Shown here piece after piece: positions 14,898-24,287 of a DNA stretch of 64,000 nucleotides. The notes under the pieces are model-generated. The model was not told where the DNA came from and ran no database searches. It was given only the letters and a program-made list of their open reading frames with translations. How positions within the stretch are numbered: the stretch's first letter is position 1; each line of letters opens with the position of its first letter. The position numbers and the translations under genes were made by a program. Origin of the DNA: UBA5868 sp964482025. GTDB taxonomy: Bacteria; Pseudomonadota; Gammaproteobacteria; Pseudomonadales; Cellvibrionaceae. Location: positions 1-64,000 of the forward strand of contig CAYZVN010000004.1 of the NCBI GenBank assembly GCA_964482025.1, given 5' to 3'.

Positions 14898-16538
14898 ATG
14901 GCAGCTAAAGTCGTAAAATTTGGTGATAGCGCTCGTCAAAAAATGTTGGCGGGAGTGAACGTTCTGGCAGATGCCGTTAAAGCTACTTTGGGTCCCAAGG
15001 GCCGTAATGTGGTTCTCGATAAATCCTTCGGTGCTCCCACTGTAACCAAAGACGGTGTATCGGTCGCCAAAGAAATCGAGCTGAAAGACAAGTTTGAAAA
15101 CATGGGCGCGCAAATGGTGAAAGAAGTCGCTTCCCAAGCTTCTGACGAAGCGGGCGACGGCACCACCACTGCAACCGTTCTGGCTCAGTCCATCGTTAAC
15201 GAAGGTTTGAAATCGGTTGCCGCCGGTATGAACCCAATGGATTTGAAGCGCGGTATCGACAAAGCGGTCATCGCTGCAGTGGCTCATATCAAATCCATCG
15301 CTCAGCCCTGTGCTGACTCCAAGTCAATTGCCCAGGTCGGTACTATCTCTGCCAACAGCGACAGCTCCATCGGCGACATCATTGCTGAAGCTATGGAAAA
15401 AGTCGGCAAAGAAGGTGTTATTACAGTTGAAGAAGGCAGCGGTCTGGAAAACGAGCTGGACGTTGTCGAAGGTATGCAGTTTGACCGCGGCTACCTGTCT
15501 CCTTACTTCATCAACAACCAAGACAACATGAATGTGGAGTTGGAAAGCCCCTACATTCTGTTGGTTGACAAGAAAATCTCCAACATTCGCGAACTGCTCC
15601 CCGTACTGGAAGGCGTAGCTAAGTCTGGCAAGCCTTTGGTAATCGTTGCGGAAGACGTAGAAGGCGAAGCGCTGGCGACACTGGTTGTAAACAATATGCG
15701 TGGCATCGTTAAAGTTGCTGCGTGTAAAGCACCGGGCTTCGGTGATCGCCGCAAGGCGATGTTGCAAGATATCGCCGTATTGAGCGGTGGTACTGTGATT
15801 TCCGAAGAAGTTGGCCTGGATATGGAAGGCGCGTCGCTGGAGCATTTGGGTTCTGCCAAGCGCGTCACTATGAACAAAGAAACCACTACCATTGTTGACG
15901 GTGCTGGTGATGCCAAAGCGATTCAGGCGCGCGTTCAGCAAATCCGCACGCAAATCGAAGAGACTTCGTCCGAGTACGACCGCGAAAAACTGCAAGAGCG
16001 TGTAGCCAAGCTGGCCGGCGGTGTTGCGGTAATCAAAGTTGGCGCCGCGACTGAAATTGAAATGAAAGAGAAAAAAGCTCGCGTTGAAGACGCTCTGCAC
16101 GCGACTCGCGCTGCTGTTGAAGAGGGCGTAGTGCCTGGCGGCGGTACCGCACTGGTGCGCGCAGTTGCCGCCATTGCCGACCTTAAAGGCGACAACGAAG
16201 ACCAAAATGCGGGTATCACCATCGCGCGTCGCGCTATGGAAGCTCCGTTGCGTCAGATCGTTGCCAACGCAGGTGAAGAGCCTTCTGTAATCGCCGAGCG
16301 CATACGCAACAGTGAAGGTAACTTCGGCTATAACGCTGCGACTGGTGAGTTTGGCGACATGCTGGAAATGGGTATTCTCGACCCCGCCAAAGTAACCCGT
16401 TCAGCGCTGCAAGCTGCAGGTTCCATCGCTGGCTTGATGATCACTACTGAAGCTATGATCGCGGATATGCCGGAAGACAAACCCGCTGCGGGCGGCCACG
16501 ATCAAGGTGGCGTCCCCGGTATGGGCGGTATGATGTAA
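14898..16538 (+). CDS. groEL: Chaperonin GroEL
   Basis: The 60-kDa chaperonin, a 14-subunit ATPase that folds proteins in the cytosol. 546 residues, starting MAAKVVKFGDSARQKML and ending in the usual GGM-rich tail (VPGMGGMM). ATP-binding motifs LGPKGRNVVLD and DGTTTATVLAQ and the catalytic Asp region are intact. AGGAAAAAAG before the ATG is a good ribosome-binding site. It is the second gene of the groES-groEL operon and is followed by a clear terminator. Codon use is strongly biased, as expected for an abundant protein. Confidence 0.99.
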   Translation: MAAKVVKFGDSARQKMLAGVNVLADAVKATLGPKGRNVVLDKSFGAPTVTKDGVSVAKEIELKDKFENMGAQMVKEVASQASDEAGDGTTTATVLAQSIVNEGLKSVAAGMNPMDLKRGIDKAVIAAVAHIKSIAQPCADSKSIAQVGTISANSDSSIGDIIAEAMEKVGKEGVITVEEGSGLENELDVVEGMQFDRGYLSPYFINNQDNMNVELESPYILLVDKKISNIRELLPVLEGVAKSGKPLVIVAEDVEGEALATLVVNNMRGIVKVAACKAPGFGDRRKAMLQDIAVLSGGTVISEEVGLDMEGASLEHLGSAKRVTMNKETTTIVDGAGDAKAIQARVQQIRTQIEETSSEYDREKLQERVAKLAGGVAVIKVGAATEIEMKEKKARVEDALHATRAAVEEGVVPGGGTALVRAVAAIADLKGDNEDQNAGITIARRAMEAPLRQIVANAGEEPSVIAERIRNSEGNFGYNAATGEFGDMLEMGILDPAKVTRSALQAAGSIAGLMITTEAMIADMPEDKPAAGGHDQGGVPGMGGMM

Positions 16539-16556
16539 GCGACGCGAAGATTAAAA

Positions 16557-16581
16557 ACGGTCCGCGAGGGCCGTTTTTTTT
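16557..16581 (+). terminator. Rho-independent terminator of groESL
   Basis: ACGGTCC-GCGA-GGGCCGT stem-loop (one G-U pair) followed by eight T residues, starting 19 bases after the groEL stop. Confidence 0.9.
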
Positions 16582-16677
16582 GTCCCTCGAAGAATGACCT
16601 GCAATGGCTCCGCTAAGCGCTTTGCTTGTATACTTCGACCCACTTATCAAACCCACTGTGAACAGGACGGACATATC

Positions 16678-17259
16678 ATGACTTTCGAATTGCCTCCTTT
16701 ACCCTACGCCAAGAATGCTCTGGCCCCGCATATTTCTGAAGAAACCCTCGAATATCACTACGGCAAACACCACCAAACTTATGTGGATAAGTTGAACGGT
16801 TTGGTACCTGGCACGCCTTTCGAAGGTAAAACTCTCGAAGAAATCGTGAAAACCTCAACTGGCGGCATTTTTAATAACGCTGCGCAGGTGTGGAACCACA
16901 CGTTCTATTGGAACTGCTTGAGCCCGCAAGGTGGTGGCGAAGCCACTGGCGCGATTGCCGAAGCCATTCGCACCGCATTCGGCTCGTTTGATAAATTTAA
17001 AGAAGAATTCACCACTGCTGCGATCAACAATTTCGGTTCTTCTTGGACTTGGTTGGTGAAAAAGGCGGACGGCAGTGTAGCGATCGTCAACACCAGCAAT
17101 GCCGGTACACCCTTGACTGACGACAGTGTGAAGCCACTGCTGACCTGCGATTTGTGGGAGCACGCTTATTACATCGATTACCGCAATGCCCGTCCAAAAT
17201 ACATGGACGCATTCTGGGCACTGGTGAATTGGGATTTTGTGAATCAGAATTTCGCCTGA
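16678..17259 (+). CDS. sodB: Iron superoxide dismutase
   Basis: Cytosolic dismutase that converts superoxide to peroxide and oxygen. 193 residues with metal ligands in HYGKHHQTYVDKLN, AAQVWNHTFYWNC and DLWEHAYYIDYRNARPKY. The AQVWNHTFYWNCLSP form and the length are those of the iron type rather than the manganese type. The upstream open frame (from 16594) lacks a ribosome-binding site; ATG at 16678 with AGGACGG upstream is the family start. It is monocistronic between two terminators. Confidence 0.97.
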   Translation: MTFELPPLPYAKNALAPHISEETLEYHYGKHHQTYVDKLNGLVPGTPFEGKTLEEIVKTSTGGIFNNAAQVWNHTFYWNCLSPQGGGEATGAIAEAIRTAFGSFDKFKEEFTTAAINNFGSSWTWLVKKADGSVAIVNTSNAGTPLTDDSVKPLLTCDLWEHAYYIDYRNARPKYMDAFWALVNWDFVNQNFA

Positions 17260-17281
17260 TTTGCGTTCTCGCACAACCACG

Positions 17282-17307
17282 GGAGGCTGCCATGCCTCCT
17301 TTTTTTT
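17282..17307 (+). terminator. Rho-independent terminator of sodB
   Basis: GGAGGC-TGCCAT-GCCTCC stem-loop followed by eight T residues, 22 bases after the sodB stop. Confidence 0.93.
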
Positions 17308-17403
17308 GTCTGCAACGAATGCTAATGGTGGGTGCTGCGACCATTTTGATGCATCATTCGACTTCTTCTTTCCGTATTGTTGAGTAGCAAAGCAGGTGAT
17401 TCA

Positions 17404-18135
17404 ATGAAAGAGCGTCGCGAACCGATCATTTCGAACCTACCGGTGGATAAAGATGAGCCTGCGCGGGGTCGCGCTCAACCAGCCCGGTCGGGTAGGCCGG
17501 TGCCGCCGCCAGTTTCGTCTCGCCCTGTGGTGGTGCGCTCCCCGCTGGGTCCGGTGGCGGTGTTGCTGGCGCTGGCCGCAAGCGCTTTTGCCGGCTTCAC
17601 CTATTGGCAATTGCAGCAGACGCAGCAAGCGTTGCAGAGCGCAACCGTGACGCTCACTGCGGCAGAAGCCCGCGTGACGGATCTTGAGCAGCGCTTGATG
17701 CTATCCGACGACGAATCCACTCAATCCATCACGGTGTTGCAGGCGAATATCAAAGAAAATGCCTCGGAAATTCGCAAGCTCTGGGGCGTGTCCAATGACC
17801 GTAACCGCAAGGCGATTGCGCGCTTGGATGAGAAGGTGGCCGCGCTGGAAAAAACAGCGGGTGGACTGGACGGCCGAATCAAAGCGGCGCTGGCAGAGGC
17901 GACCGGAGAACTGCGGGTATTAAGTGAGCTGGTCGAGGCTCAACAGGCTGTTATTAACTCGGCGGATCAGTCCTATAAAAGCCAAGCGCAAACCCTCAGC
18001 AGCCTCAATAAGAAAGTAGAACAATTGGATACCGAACTGCGGCGTAAAGTGAATTCTCATGAAGAAGCCATTAAGGCGATTGATGCGTTCCGCGTACAGG
18101 TGAACCGCGACTTGATTCAGCTCAAAGGAGGCTGA
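17404..18135 (+). CDS. Membrane-anchored coiled-coil protein of unknown function
   Basis: A 243-residue protein. Residues 1-45 are polar and Pro/Arg-rich (cytosolic), about 48-70 is a single membrane helix (PVAVLLALAASAFAGFTYW), and the rest is almost continuous coiled coil with heptads of Leu, Ile and Ala (ARVTDLEQRLML, NKKVEQLDTELRRKV), presumably periplasmic. AGGTGA lies just before the ATG at 17404. The family is not recognised; the arrangement suggests a spacer or scaffold protein of the envelope. It precedes the fumarase gene by 51 bases and may share its transcript. Confidence 0.75.
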   Translation: MKERREPIISNLPVDKDEPARGRAQPARSGRPVPPPVSSRPVVVRSPLGPVAVLLALAASAFAGFTYWQLQQTQQALQSATVTLTAAEARVTDLEQRLMLSDDESTQSITVLQANIKENASEIRKLWGVSNDRNRKAIARLDEKVAALEKTAGGLDGRIKAALAEATGELRVLSELVEAQQAVINSADQSYKSQAQTLSSLNKKVEQLDTELRRKVNSHEEAIKAIDAFRVQVNRDLIQLKGG

Positions 18136-18186
18136 GCCACAGCGCGCTCGTATTTTTTGTAATCCCAAGCAAGAGAGTTTTTGATC

Positions 18187-19707
18187 ATGGTTACTGTTAT
18201 TCGCCAGGATGACATCATCGCCAGCGTGGAGGACGCGCTGCAGTTCATCTCCTACTATCACCCCAAAGATTTTATCGACGCGGTCTACCAGGCCTATCAG
18301 AAAGAAGCCAATCCTGCGGCCAAAGACGCTATGGCTCAAATCCTCATTAACTCCCGCATGTGCGCCGAGGGGCATCGCCCCATCTGCCAGGACACGGGCA
18401 TAGTGACAGCCTTTGTAAATGTCGGTATGGACGTGCGCATCGAAGGCGATATGTCGCTGGAGGATATGATCAACGAGGGCGTACGCCGCGCTTACAAAAA
18501 TGCCGATAACGTTTTGCGCGCATCCATTCTCGCGGACCCCGACGGGGCGCGGAAAAATACCGGCGACAACACTCCGGCGGTTATTCACTACAAAATCGTG
18601 CCCGGCAACACCATTGATATTCACGTCGCGGCAAAAGGTGGTGGCTCGGAAGCGAAATCCAAATTTGCCATGCTGAACCCGTCCGACTCGGTCGTCGATT
18701 GGGTGCTCAAAATGGTGCCGCAAATGGGGGCCGGTTGGTGCCCGCCGGGGATGCTCGGCATCGGCATTGGCGGCACTGCAGAAAAAGCGATGCTGCTGGC
18801 AAAAGAGGCACTCTTGGATCCTATCGATATTCAGGAGCTGCGCGAGCGCGGCGCCAGCAACCGGGCCGAAACCTTGCGTTTGGAGCTGTATGACAAGGTC
18901 AATGCGCTGGGCATCGGGGCTCAGGGGCTCGGCGGCTTGACCACGGTTTTGGATGTGAAGGTAAAAGATTTTCCGACCCACGCGGCCAATAAAGCCATTG
19001 CGATCATTCCCAATTGCGCAGCGACGCGCCACACCCATTTCACCCTCGACGGCTCTGGCCCTGCTCTGCAAACTCCGCCGAGCTTGAGCGACTGGCCGCA
19101 GATTACCCGGGAAGTGGGTGCGAATGTGCGCCGGGTCAATCTCGACGGCATTACCCCAGCGGATATCCAGGATTGGCAGCCGGGCGATACGCTGCTGTTG
19201 TCCGGCAAGCTCTTAACCGGGCGCGACGCTGCGCATAAGCGCATGACAGATATGTTGGCGCGCGGCGAGACCCTCCCAGTGGACTTTACCAATCGCTTTA
19301 TTTATTACGTCGGCCCTGTCGACCCGGTGCGCGATGAAGTTGTCGGCCCCGCTGGCCCCACTACCGCCACGCGCATGGATAAATTCACGCGCTCGGTACT
19401 GGAAAAAACGGGTCTTATTGGCATGATCGGCAAATCCGAGCGCGGCCCTATCGCCATAGACGCCATTCGCGATCATAAAGCGGTTTACCTTATGGCCGTT
19501 GGTGGCGCCGCTTACCTGGTATCCAAAGCCATTGTGGGGGCGAAAGTCTTGGCGTTTGCCGACTTGGGTATGGAGGCGATTTACGAATTTGAGGTGAAGG
19601 ACATGCCGGTGACCGTCGCCGTCGACAGTCGCGGTGAATCGGTTCACCAAACAGGCCCACGTATTTGGAAGGCGAAAATCGAAGAGGGTTTGATTAGCGT
19701 CAAATAA
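18187..19707 (+). CDS. fumA: Class I fumarate hydratase (iron-sulfur)
   Basis: Oxygen-sensitive [4Fe-4S] fumarase of the tricarboxylic acid cycle, interconverting fumarate and malate. Full-length single chain (506 residues) with the alpha (N-terminal) and beta (C-terminal) regions fused. Cluster cysteines are in MCAEGHRPICQDTGIV, GWCPPGML and IPNCAATRHTHF; the C-terminal part has GPTTATRMDKFT and KSERGP. ATG at 18187 is preferred to TTG at 18181. The symbol is by similarity; fumA and fumB cannot be told apart here. It is next to phhB on the same strand, separated by 24 bases. Confidence 0.95.
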   Translation: MVTVIRQDDIIASVEDALQFISYYHPKDFIDAVYQAYQKEANPAAKDAMAQILINSRMCAEGHRPICQDTGIVTAFVNVGMDVRIEGDMSLEDMINEGVRRAYKNADNVLRASILADPDGARKNTGDNTPAVIHYKIVPGNTIDIHVAAKGGGSEAKSKFAMLNPSDSVVDWVLKMVPQMGAGWCPPGMLGIGIGGTAEKAMLLAKEALLDPIDIQELRERGASNRAETLRLELYDKVNALGIGAQGLGGLTTVLDVKVKDFPTHAANKAIAIIPNCAATRHTHFTLDGSGPALQTPPSLSDWPQITREVGANVRRVNLDGITPADIQDWQPGDTLLLSGKLLTGRDAAHKRMTDMLARGETLPVDFTNRFIYYVGPVDPVRDEVVGPAGPTTATRMDKFTRSVLEKTGLIGMIGKSERGPIAIDAIRDHKAVYLMAVGGAAYLVSKAIVGAKVLAFADLGMEAIYEFEVKDMPVTVAVDSRGESVHQTGPRIWKAKIEEGLISVK

Positions 19708-19731
19708 ACGCACTGGTATAAGGGGGCGCCC

Positions 19732-20070
19732 GTGGCACAATTGAGAGAAGAAACCTGTGAAGCTTGTCGACCGGGTGCACCCCAGTTGACACCCGAGGAA
19801 ATCGCCGACTTGCACGTCCAGATTCCCGCCTGGCAGCTCTTTGAAGAGAGTGGTGTAAAAAAGCTGCGGCGAGAATTTTCGTTCAATAATTTCGCCGAGG
19901 CGATGACATTCGCCGTCAAGGTGGGCGAATTGGCCGAGGCGCACAATCACCATCCCGCAATGACGGTAGAGTGGGGCAGAGTGACGGTATTGTGGTGGAC
20001 TCACAAGATCCACGGTCTGCATCGCAACGATACCGTTATGGCGGCGAAAACGGATAATTTGCTGACCTGA
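19732..20070 (+). CDS. phhB: 4a-hydroxytetrahydrobiopterin dehydratase (pterin carbinolamine dehydratase)
   Basis: A 112-residue enzyme that regenerates the pterin cofactor after phenylalanine hydroxylation. The active-site motif EAHNHHPAMTVEWGRVTVLWWTH is intact, and the N-terminus LTPEEIADLHVQIPAW is typical. Start GTG at 19732 with AAGGGGGCG upstream. phhA is not in the window, so its role here may be general pterin recycling or Moco-related. Confidence 0.95.
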   Translation: MAQLREETCEACRPGAPQLTPEEIADLHVQIPAWQLFEESGVKKLRREFSFNNFAEAMTFAVKVGELAEAHNHHPAMTVEWGRVTVLWWTHKIHGLHRNDTVMAAKTDNLLT

Positions 20071-20105
20071 TCCAGTTTCGCTCGTGACAAGCGTCTAATT
20101 TGCTT

Positions 20106-20131
20106 AAAAAACACCCAGACATTGTCTGGGT
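20106..20131 (-). terminator. Hairpin oriented against the flanking genes
   Basis: ACCCAGAC-ATT-GTCTGGGT is a perfect eight-base stem. Its A-tract (20106-20111) makes it an intrinsic terminator only on the minus strand, although both flanking genes are on the plus strand. It could block antisense transcription into phhB. Confidence 0.5.
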
Positions 20132-20260
20132 ATTCTGACAAGCAGTTTATACTGGCCGCTCGATTACGCCCCCGATCATCAAGGCGCGTATGGGCAGGAG
20201 GTGTCGCGATGGTCTTGGGTTACGTAAGTCCGCACCGCCTGTTTAGCGCGCGGTAACCTC

Positions 20261-22339
20261 ATGACGCGATTACAGGACCTCAATATCAGCGCGAAGCTGA
20301 CGCTGATTACGGTGGCTTCGGCCACCGTGGCTTTGCTATGCGTTGTGGTGGCATTCGTGGTGCAGGATCTGCGCCTGGTGAAGCGCATAAAAGCGGAGCA
20401 GGTGGAATCGCAGCTGTCTATTCTGGCCGGCAATCTTGCCAACGCCCTGCTGCAGAACGACCTCTACACCATCGATTACCTACTCAAAAATGGCACCAGC
20501 GCTCACGGCATAGTCGCGGTGAGGGTATATGACCGCAACGGTGAAGTGCTGTCACAGTATCCCATGGTCGCCGGTCAACTCACGCCTATCCCCAATCCTG
20601 AAGGCTTCGACTTTTCTGCTGTGAGTTATCGCCGCCCGATTGTGTGGCGCGGCAGCGAAGTGGGGACTTTGGAGGCGCAGGTCAGTTACGCAGATATCGA
20701 GCTGCGCAGCGTGTACATGGGTGTCTATGCCGCTTTGGCGTTCCTCTTTGCCTTGGCAATTGCCGCACTGGTGGCGTGGCTGGTGCAGAAAATCGTGTCC
20801 CAGCCTCTATTGCAGCTCCACCGTTTATCCCGTGCGGTAATGGAAACCGGCAATTACAGCCTGCGCGCCGAAATTCGTGGTCGCGACGAGCTGGGACAGC
20901 TTGGCGAAGCCTTTAATCAGATGCTCAGCCAGATCGAGCAACGCGATTTGATGATGGAGCGCCAAGTCCGCCAGCGCACCCAAGAGTTGCAAAAGCTCGC
21001 CGATGAATTCCGCTACCGCGCCTTGCACGACGCGCTCACCGGTTTACCGAATCGGGCGCTGCTCAACGAGGAACTCAATCGCGCCGCCGCCCATGCAAAG
21101 CGCGCGGGTAAGCAGTTCGCGATACTCTTGCTGGATTTGGACAACTTCAAATTTGTTAATGATACCTACGGCCACGACGTTGGCGATGAGCTGCTCAAGC
21201 TGGCCGCCAGCAAAATTCGCGGCGCTTTGCGCGCGGAAGATATCGTCTGCCGCGTAGGTGGCGATGAATTCATAGTACTGGTGGAGAGCGTGCAAAACCT
21301 TCAGCAAATCGAAAGCGTCGGCCAAAGTTTGCTGCAGGCCTTGCAGAGCGAGTTCGAAGTGGGGAACCGCCCTCTGCGGGTCGGGGTGAGTATAGGTGCC
21401 AGTTTGTATCCGCAGCATGGCAAGGATCTGAATGAGCTGACGCGCAAGGCCGACCTTGCCATGTATTGCGCGAAGGAAGCGGGTAAGAATCGCTTGGTGA
21501 TTTTCCAGCCGTCAATGGCTAACGGAAACCTCAATAAACTGACTCTGCAAGATGAGTTTGCTGACGCTCTGCAGTGTGGTGAGCTAGAGTTGTATTTTCA
21601 GCCGCAGCTCGAGGTCGCGAGTAATCGCCTGGCCGGCTGCGAAGTGTTGGTGCGCTGGCATCACCGCAAGCACGGCTTGTTGTTGCCGGCCGACTTTCTT
21701 GCGTTTGCCGAAGAGAGCGGGGCGATCCGCACGATGGACTATCATGTGCTGCGCGAAGCCTGCCGGCAGTCACAGAAGTGGCGCCTGGATTGGGGCGTGG
21801 AAATCCCTGTGGCAGTGAATATTGCCAACGTCCACTTCCGGGATTTAGCGCTGCTCGACGAGGTGCGGGAAATCTTGAGGGAGAGCCAGTTACCGCCAGC
21901 AATGCTCAGCTTGGAGTTCTCCGAAACGGTGCTGCTGGATGAGGTCTTAGTGACGCAGGAGTTAGTGGCAGGGCTCAGGCGTCTGGGGGTTAAGACTACG
22001 CTGGATGGCTTCGGAGCGGGGCTGCTTGCAGCATCGCATTTGCATAAAATTCCGCTGGACAGTATTAAGTTGGATCAGTCGCTCTACCGCAGCATCACGC
22101 GCAACCCGGATGAACGCCGCCTTGCCAGCGGTCTGCTGGCATTTACGCGGGAGTTGGACATCCGCCTTATCGCAGAAGGTGTGGAGCAAGACGAGCAGGT
22201 CCGTGCGCTGCGCGCCTTGGGTTGCCCGGTGATTCAGGGGTTTGTGCTGTCCCGTCCCTTGCCACAGGGCGCGTTTCTCCAATGGGTTAGGCAGTTCCAG
22301 GAGTTGGAAGAAGCCAATGAAGAAGTAGAGGTAAGTTGA
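20261..22339 (+). CDS. Diguanylate cyclase with degenerate EAL domain (membrane-bound, HAMP)
   Basis: A 692-residue inner-membrane protein of cyclic-di-GMP signalling. Order: membrane helix (about 13-36), periplasmic sensor resembling CHASE8 (about 40-148), second helix (150-174), HAMP (176-230), GGDEF (about 252-415), EAL-like (425-680). The cyclase site RVGGDEF (333-337) is intact, with an RAED inhibitory I-site (324-327) at the right distance. The EAL part departs from active enzymes: EVL (461-463) for EAL, LDGFGAG for the IDDFGTG metal loop (second Asp is Gly583), and AEGVEQ for AEGVET. It is therefore probably a cyclase with a non-catalytic, c-di-GMP-binding EAL domain. The stop overlaps the leader of the next small gene, suggesting coupling. 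Confidence 0.92.
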   Translation: MTRLQDLNISAKLTLITVASATVALLCVVVAFVVQDLRLVKRIKAEQVESQLSILAGNLANALLQNDLYTIDYLLKNGTSAHGIVAVRVYDRNGEVLSQYPMVAGQLTPIPNPEGFDFSAVSYRRPIVWRGSEVGTLEAQVSYADIELRSVYMGVYAALAFLFALAIAALVAWLVQKIVSQPLLQLHRLSRAVMETGNYSLRAEIRGRDELGQLGEAFNQMLSQIEQRDLMMERQVRQRTQELQKLADEFRYRALHDALTGLPNRALLNEELNRAAAHAKRAGKQFAILLLDLDNFKFVNDTYGHDVGDELLKLAASKIRGALRAEDIVCRVGGDEFIVLVESVQNLQQIESVGQSLLQALQSEFEVGNRPLRVGVSIGASLYPQHGKDLNELTRKADLAMYCAKEAGKNRLVIFQPSMANGNLNKLTLQDEFADALQCGELELYFQPQLEVASNRLAGCEVLVRWHHRKHGLLLPADFLAFAEESGAIRTMDYHVLREACRQSQKWRLDWGVEIPVAVNIANVHFRDLALLDEVREILRESQLPPAMLSLEFSETVLLDEVLVTQELVAGLRRLGVKTTLDGFGAGLLAASHLHKIPLDSIKLDQSLYRSITRNPDERRLASGLLAFTRELDIRLIAEGVEQDEQVRALRALGCPVIQGFVLSRPLPQGAFLQWVRQFQELEEANEEVEVS

Positions 22340-22341
22340 TT

Positions 22342-22527
22342 ATGGCGGTTATTCTTCCGTTCAAACGTCCGTCACCGGCGGAAAAACATAAAGGAAAAAC
22401 CCTTTGTCGCGAGGGTTTTCATAAGTGGACGGTGGTGAACGAGAAAAAATTTGATGTGAAACAGGGCAAGCTCATCACTCTGTACGAATGTCAGCGCTGC
22501 GGCAAACAAAAAGTCGAAGCGCGCTGA
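22342..22527 (+). CDS. Small zinc-ribbon-like protein
   Basis: A 61-residue protein (MAVILPFKRPSPAEKHKGKT). One Cys occurs in TLCREGFHKW and a CxxC pair in YECQRCGKQK, a pattern compatible with a half zinc ribbon using the His. Similar small proteins occur in Pseudomonas and relatives without known function. The ATG is two bases after the stop of the GGDEF/EAL gene, with AGAGGTAAG inside that gene as its ribosome-binding site, so the pair is translationally coupled. Confidence 0.8.
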   Translation: MAVILPFKRPSPAEKHKGKTLCREGFHKWTVVNEKKFDVKQGKLITLYECQRCGKQKVEAR

Positions 22528-22529
22528 AG

Positions 22530-23174
22530 TCAGCTCACTCTCACGCCTCCCGGGGGTACTGGCCGCCCTTCAAACAACGCCTCACCCTCGCGGAGCACCA
22601 GCTTACCCTCGGCAAACCAACGCACGGCGAGCGGATAAATCACATGCTCTTGGATTAGTACCCGTTTGGCTAAAGACGCTTCTGTATCTCCTGCCTCTAT
22701 AGGGATGGATGCCTGTACCACAGGCGGCCCCCCGTCCAGCTCCGGCGTCACAAAATGAACCGTTGCGCCATGTTCGCGATCGCCCGCTTCTAAAGCGCGG
22801 CGATGGGTGTGTAAACCGGGGTAAAGCGGCAGCAGTGATGGGTGTATGTTGAGCATACGCCCCAGGTAGTGAGAAACCAGAGCCGGGGTGAGAATCCGCA
22901 TAAAGCCAGCCAATACCACCAAGTCGGGGGTATAGCGGTCGATCAGCTGCTGCAGTTGTGCATCGAAGGCTTCGCGACTGGCGAACGGCTGATGATCTAA
23001 AACGGCCGTTTCTATCTTGTTCTCCTGTGCGCGGATAAGGCCGTAGGCATCGGCGCGATTGCTGATAACTGCGACGATTTCCGCCGGGTAGTCAGGGGCG
23101 GCGCAGGCGTCGATCAAGGCCTGGAGATTGCTGCCACTGCCGGAGATCAAAACTACAGTGCGGATTTTTTTCAT
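22530..23174 (-). CDS. purN: Phosphoribosylglycinamide formyltransferase
   Basis: Transfers formyl from 10-formyl-THF to GAR in purine synthesis. 214 residues, beginning MKKIRTVVLISGSGSNLQAL (phosphate-binding loop). The catalytic Asn/His/Asp region is seen as GFMRILTP, LNIHPSLLPLYPG (His) and HGATVHFVTPELDGGP (Asp). The open frame extends 14 codons further upstream, but the family start is the ATG at 23174. It follows purM on the same strand after 69 bases, the standard purMN order. Confidence 0.97.
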   Translation of the reverse strand: MKKIRTVVLISGSGSNLQALIDACAAPDYPAEIVAVISNRADAYGLIRAQENKIETAVLDHQPFASREAFDAQLQQLIDRYTPDLVVLAGFMRILTPALVSHYLGRMLNIHPSLLPLYPGLHTHRRALEAGDREHGATVHFVTPELDGGPPVVQASIPIEAGDTEASLAKRVLIQEHVIYPLAVRWFAEGKLVLREGEALFEGRPVPPGGVRVS

Positions 23175-23243
23175 AAGGCGGATCTGGAAGGGGGTGGTCC
23201 GGGGTGCGCCGCCCACTGCAGGAGTGGGCGGAGAATGAGTGGA

Positions 23244-24287
23244 TTAGCGGATCTCGACGAAGGGTTCGCTTGTCTCGGCGGCCTCCACGGTGCCGATGGT
23301 GAACACTGTTTCGCCAGCGGCTTCGAGTTCACCGCGCACCGCGTCGGCGGCGGCAGCCGGCACACAAACCACCATGCCAATGCCGCAGTTGAAGGTGCGG
23401 TACATTTCCTGTTCGGCGACATTGCCTTGCGCCTGCAGCCAGGAAAAGACTTCGGGCAGTTGCCAGCGGGTTTTATCGATCACCGCTTTGGTGTTGGCCG
23501 GCAGCACGCGCGGAATGTTTTCCAGCAGCCCGCCGCCAGTGATATGCGCCAGGGCGCTAACGGGTTGAGACTTCAACACTGGCAATAGGGACTTGACGTA
23601 AATGCGCGTCGGCTCGAGCAGGGCTTCGCCCAAAGTGCCCGCACCCATGGGCTGGTTCAGGTCGGCGTTGCTGACTTCGACAATTTTACGAATCAAAGAG
23701 TAGCCGTTGGAGTGAGGACCGCTGGACGCCAAGCCAAGCAATACGTCTCCGCTGCGCACGGCGCTGCCGTCGAGGATTTTGGACTTTTCAACGATGCCGA
23801 CGCAGAAGCCGGCAAGATCGTAGTCTTCCCCTTCGTACATACCCGGCATCTCTGCGGTTTCGCCGCCGACCAAGGCGCAGCCCGCCTGCTCGCAGCCGAT
23901 CCCTATGCCGGTGACCACTTCTGCGGCGGTGTCCACGTCAAGCTTGCCGGTGGCGTAATAGTCGAGAAAAAACAGCGGCTCGGCACCGCCAACCACCAGG
24001 TCGTTGACGCACATGGCAACCAGGTCGATGCCGATGGTGTCGTGTTTGCGCAATTGCATGGCGAGACGCAATTTGGTGCCCACGCCATCGGTACCGGAAA
24101 CTAACACCGGCTCTTGGTAGCCTTTGGGCAGCTCGAAAAGTGCGCCGAAGCCCCCAAGACCGGTGAGTACCTCCGGTCGGCGGGTACGTTGAGCGACGGA
24201 TTTGATGCGGTCTACCAATCGCTCTCCTGCGTCTATATCCACACCTGCGTCTTTATAACTCAGGGATTGTTTTTGCGTATCGCTCAT
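23244..24287 (-). CDS. purM: Phosphoribosylformylglycinamidine cyclo-ligase
   Basis: AIR synthetase of purine synthesis, cytosolic. 347 residues starting MSDTQKQSLSYKDAGVDIDAG. Family motifs: SGTDGVGTKL, GIDLVAMCVNDL, GGETAEMPGMY, GLASSGPHSNGYSLIRK and HITGGGLLENIPR. It is transcribed with purN and is divergent from the DUF2066 gene, the order known from Pseudomonas (purN, purM, DUF2066, hda). Confidence 0.98.
   Translation of the reverse strand: MSDTQKQSLSYKDAGVDIDAGERLVDRIKSVAQRTRRPEVLTGLGGFGALFELPKGYQEPVLVSGTDGVGTKLRLAMQLRKHDTIGIDLVAMCVNDLVVGGAEPLFFLDYYATGKLDVDTAAEVVTGIGIGCEQAGCALVGGETAEMPGMYEGEDYDLAGFCVGIVEKSKILDGSAVRSGDVLLGLASSGPHSNGYSLIRKIVEVSNADLNQPMGAGTLGEALLEPTRIYVKSLLPVLKSQPVSALAHITGGGLLENIPRVLPANTKAVIDKTRWQLPEVFSWLQAQGNVAEQEMYRTFNCGIGMVVCVPAAAADAVRGELEAAGETVFTIGTVEAAETSEPFVEIR

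Noticed and set aside
16678..17259. Manganese superoxide dismutase
   Set aside because: AQVWNHTFYWNCLSP and overall length are those of the iron enzyme.
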